From Caldisericia bacterium (GTDB lineage Bacteria > Caldisericota > Caldisericia > B22-G15): DNA of 6,309 nucleotides. The DNA lies in assembly GCA_021158845.1 (NCBI GenBank), contig JAGGSY010000059.1, positions 1-6,309 on the forward strand, in the 5' to 3' direction. Made by a program: the position numbers and the translations under genes. The first letter of the stretch is position 1. Each line of letters begins with the position of its first letter. Of this stretch, positions 6,106 through 6,309 are shown one piece after another. Under the pieces are notes generated by a model. It did not search any database. It was not told the origin of the DNA and worked only from the letters and a program-made list of their open reading frames with translations.

Positions 6106-6309
6106 TTCTATCTATACCTCCTCTTATATTCTTAAGTTCCTTCTTAAGATCCTTATAGTCCCTTATATATATTAAAACGAGATAGACCACAATAGAAACA
6201 ACTATAGCAGAGAAGACCTGTATAATCTGCCCCTTCTTTGTAAATGCAAAACCATTTTTTTCAAAGTAATTTGAGGTATATAGGGCTACAGATGACATAA
6301 TCACTGAAT
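6098..6309 (-). CDS. Small single-span membrane protein, unidentified; 5' end probably beyond right edge
   Basis: The frame is open from the right edge to a TAA at 6098. Possible starts inside the window are GTG at 6304 (68 residues) and ATG at 6298 (66 residues), but no ribosome-binding site can be seen before either and no in-frame stop separates them from the edge, so the true start may lie outside. Counting from the GTG, residues 1-26 (IMSSVALYTSNYFEKNGFAF in part) are followed by one clear membrane helix (about 27-47, IIQVFSAIVVSIVVYLVLIY) and a charged tail (RDYKDLKKELKNIRGGIDR). I recognise no family. The 8-nt overlap (ATGAGTAA) with the LCP gene places it in the same operon; it could be an envelope accessory protein or the tail of a larger membrane protein. 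Confidence 0.6.
   Translation of the reverse strand, partial: SVIMSSVALYTSNYFEKNGFAFTKKGQIIQVFSAIVVSIVVYLVLIYIRDYKDLKKELKNIRGGIDRNE
6117..6122 (-). promoter_or_regulatory. Shine-Dalgarno site of the LCP gene, long spacer
   Basis: AGGAGG on the minus strand (within AAGAGGAGGT), 11 nt before the ATG at 6105 and inside the coding end of the upstream small gene. The spacer is longer than usual, but no other start is possible nearby. Confidence 0.6.

Overview
The window is a seven-gene stretch of one operon for building and exporting a cell-surface polysaccharide. All genes lie on the minus strand, so transcription runs from the right edge to the left edge. The DNA is AT-rich (roughly 35-40% GC by eye). 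The coding strand is purine-rich, arginine is mostly AGA/AGG, and the proteins are rich in Lys, Glu and Ile. Together with clear Shine-Dalgarno sites this points to a bacterium, plausibly a thermophilic or anaerobic one. The sequence does not let me name a phylum. An LCP (LytR-CpsA-Psr) family protein suggests that a glycopolymer is attached to the cell wall, but this alone does not prove a Gram-positive envelope.

In order of transcription (right to left): (1) 6098-6309, the 3' part of a small unidentified membrane protein, probably starting beyond the right edge; (2) 5173-6105, an LCP family glycopolymer transferase; (3) 4806-5192, a 128-residue membrane protein of unknown function with tandem 16-residue 'KESFI' repeats; (4) 3511-4809, a polytopic O-antigen polymerase/ligase-like (Wzy_C) protein; (5) 2436-3518, a GT4 glycosyltransferase; (6) 1153-2439, a second, divergent GT4-like glycosyltransferase with a TTG start; (7) 1-1156, a nucleotide-sugar dehydrogenase of the UDP-ManNAc/UDP-GlcNAc dehydrogenase type, cut by the left edge after 385 residues.

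Every gene junction overlaps (8, 20, 4, 8, 4 and 4 nt), so there is no intergenic DNA, and I see no promoter, terminator, RNA gene, mobile element or CRISPR array. A coherent working model: the dehydrogenase makes a uronic-acid-type nucleotide sugar, the two GT4 enzymes build a lipid-linked repeat unit, the Wzy-like protein polymerises it, and the LCP protein transfers the polymer to the wall. The flippase and the initiating phosphoglycosyl transferase are not in this window.

The least explained part is the small repeat protein and its junction with the polymerase. Three tandem 16-residue repeats and a fourth at its C-terminus are followed, across the gene boundary and in another reading frame, by a fifth copy at the N-terminus of the polymerase. 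This suggests that the two proteins share a repeat module, or were once one protein.
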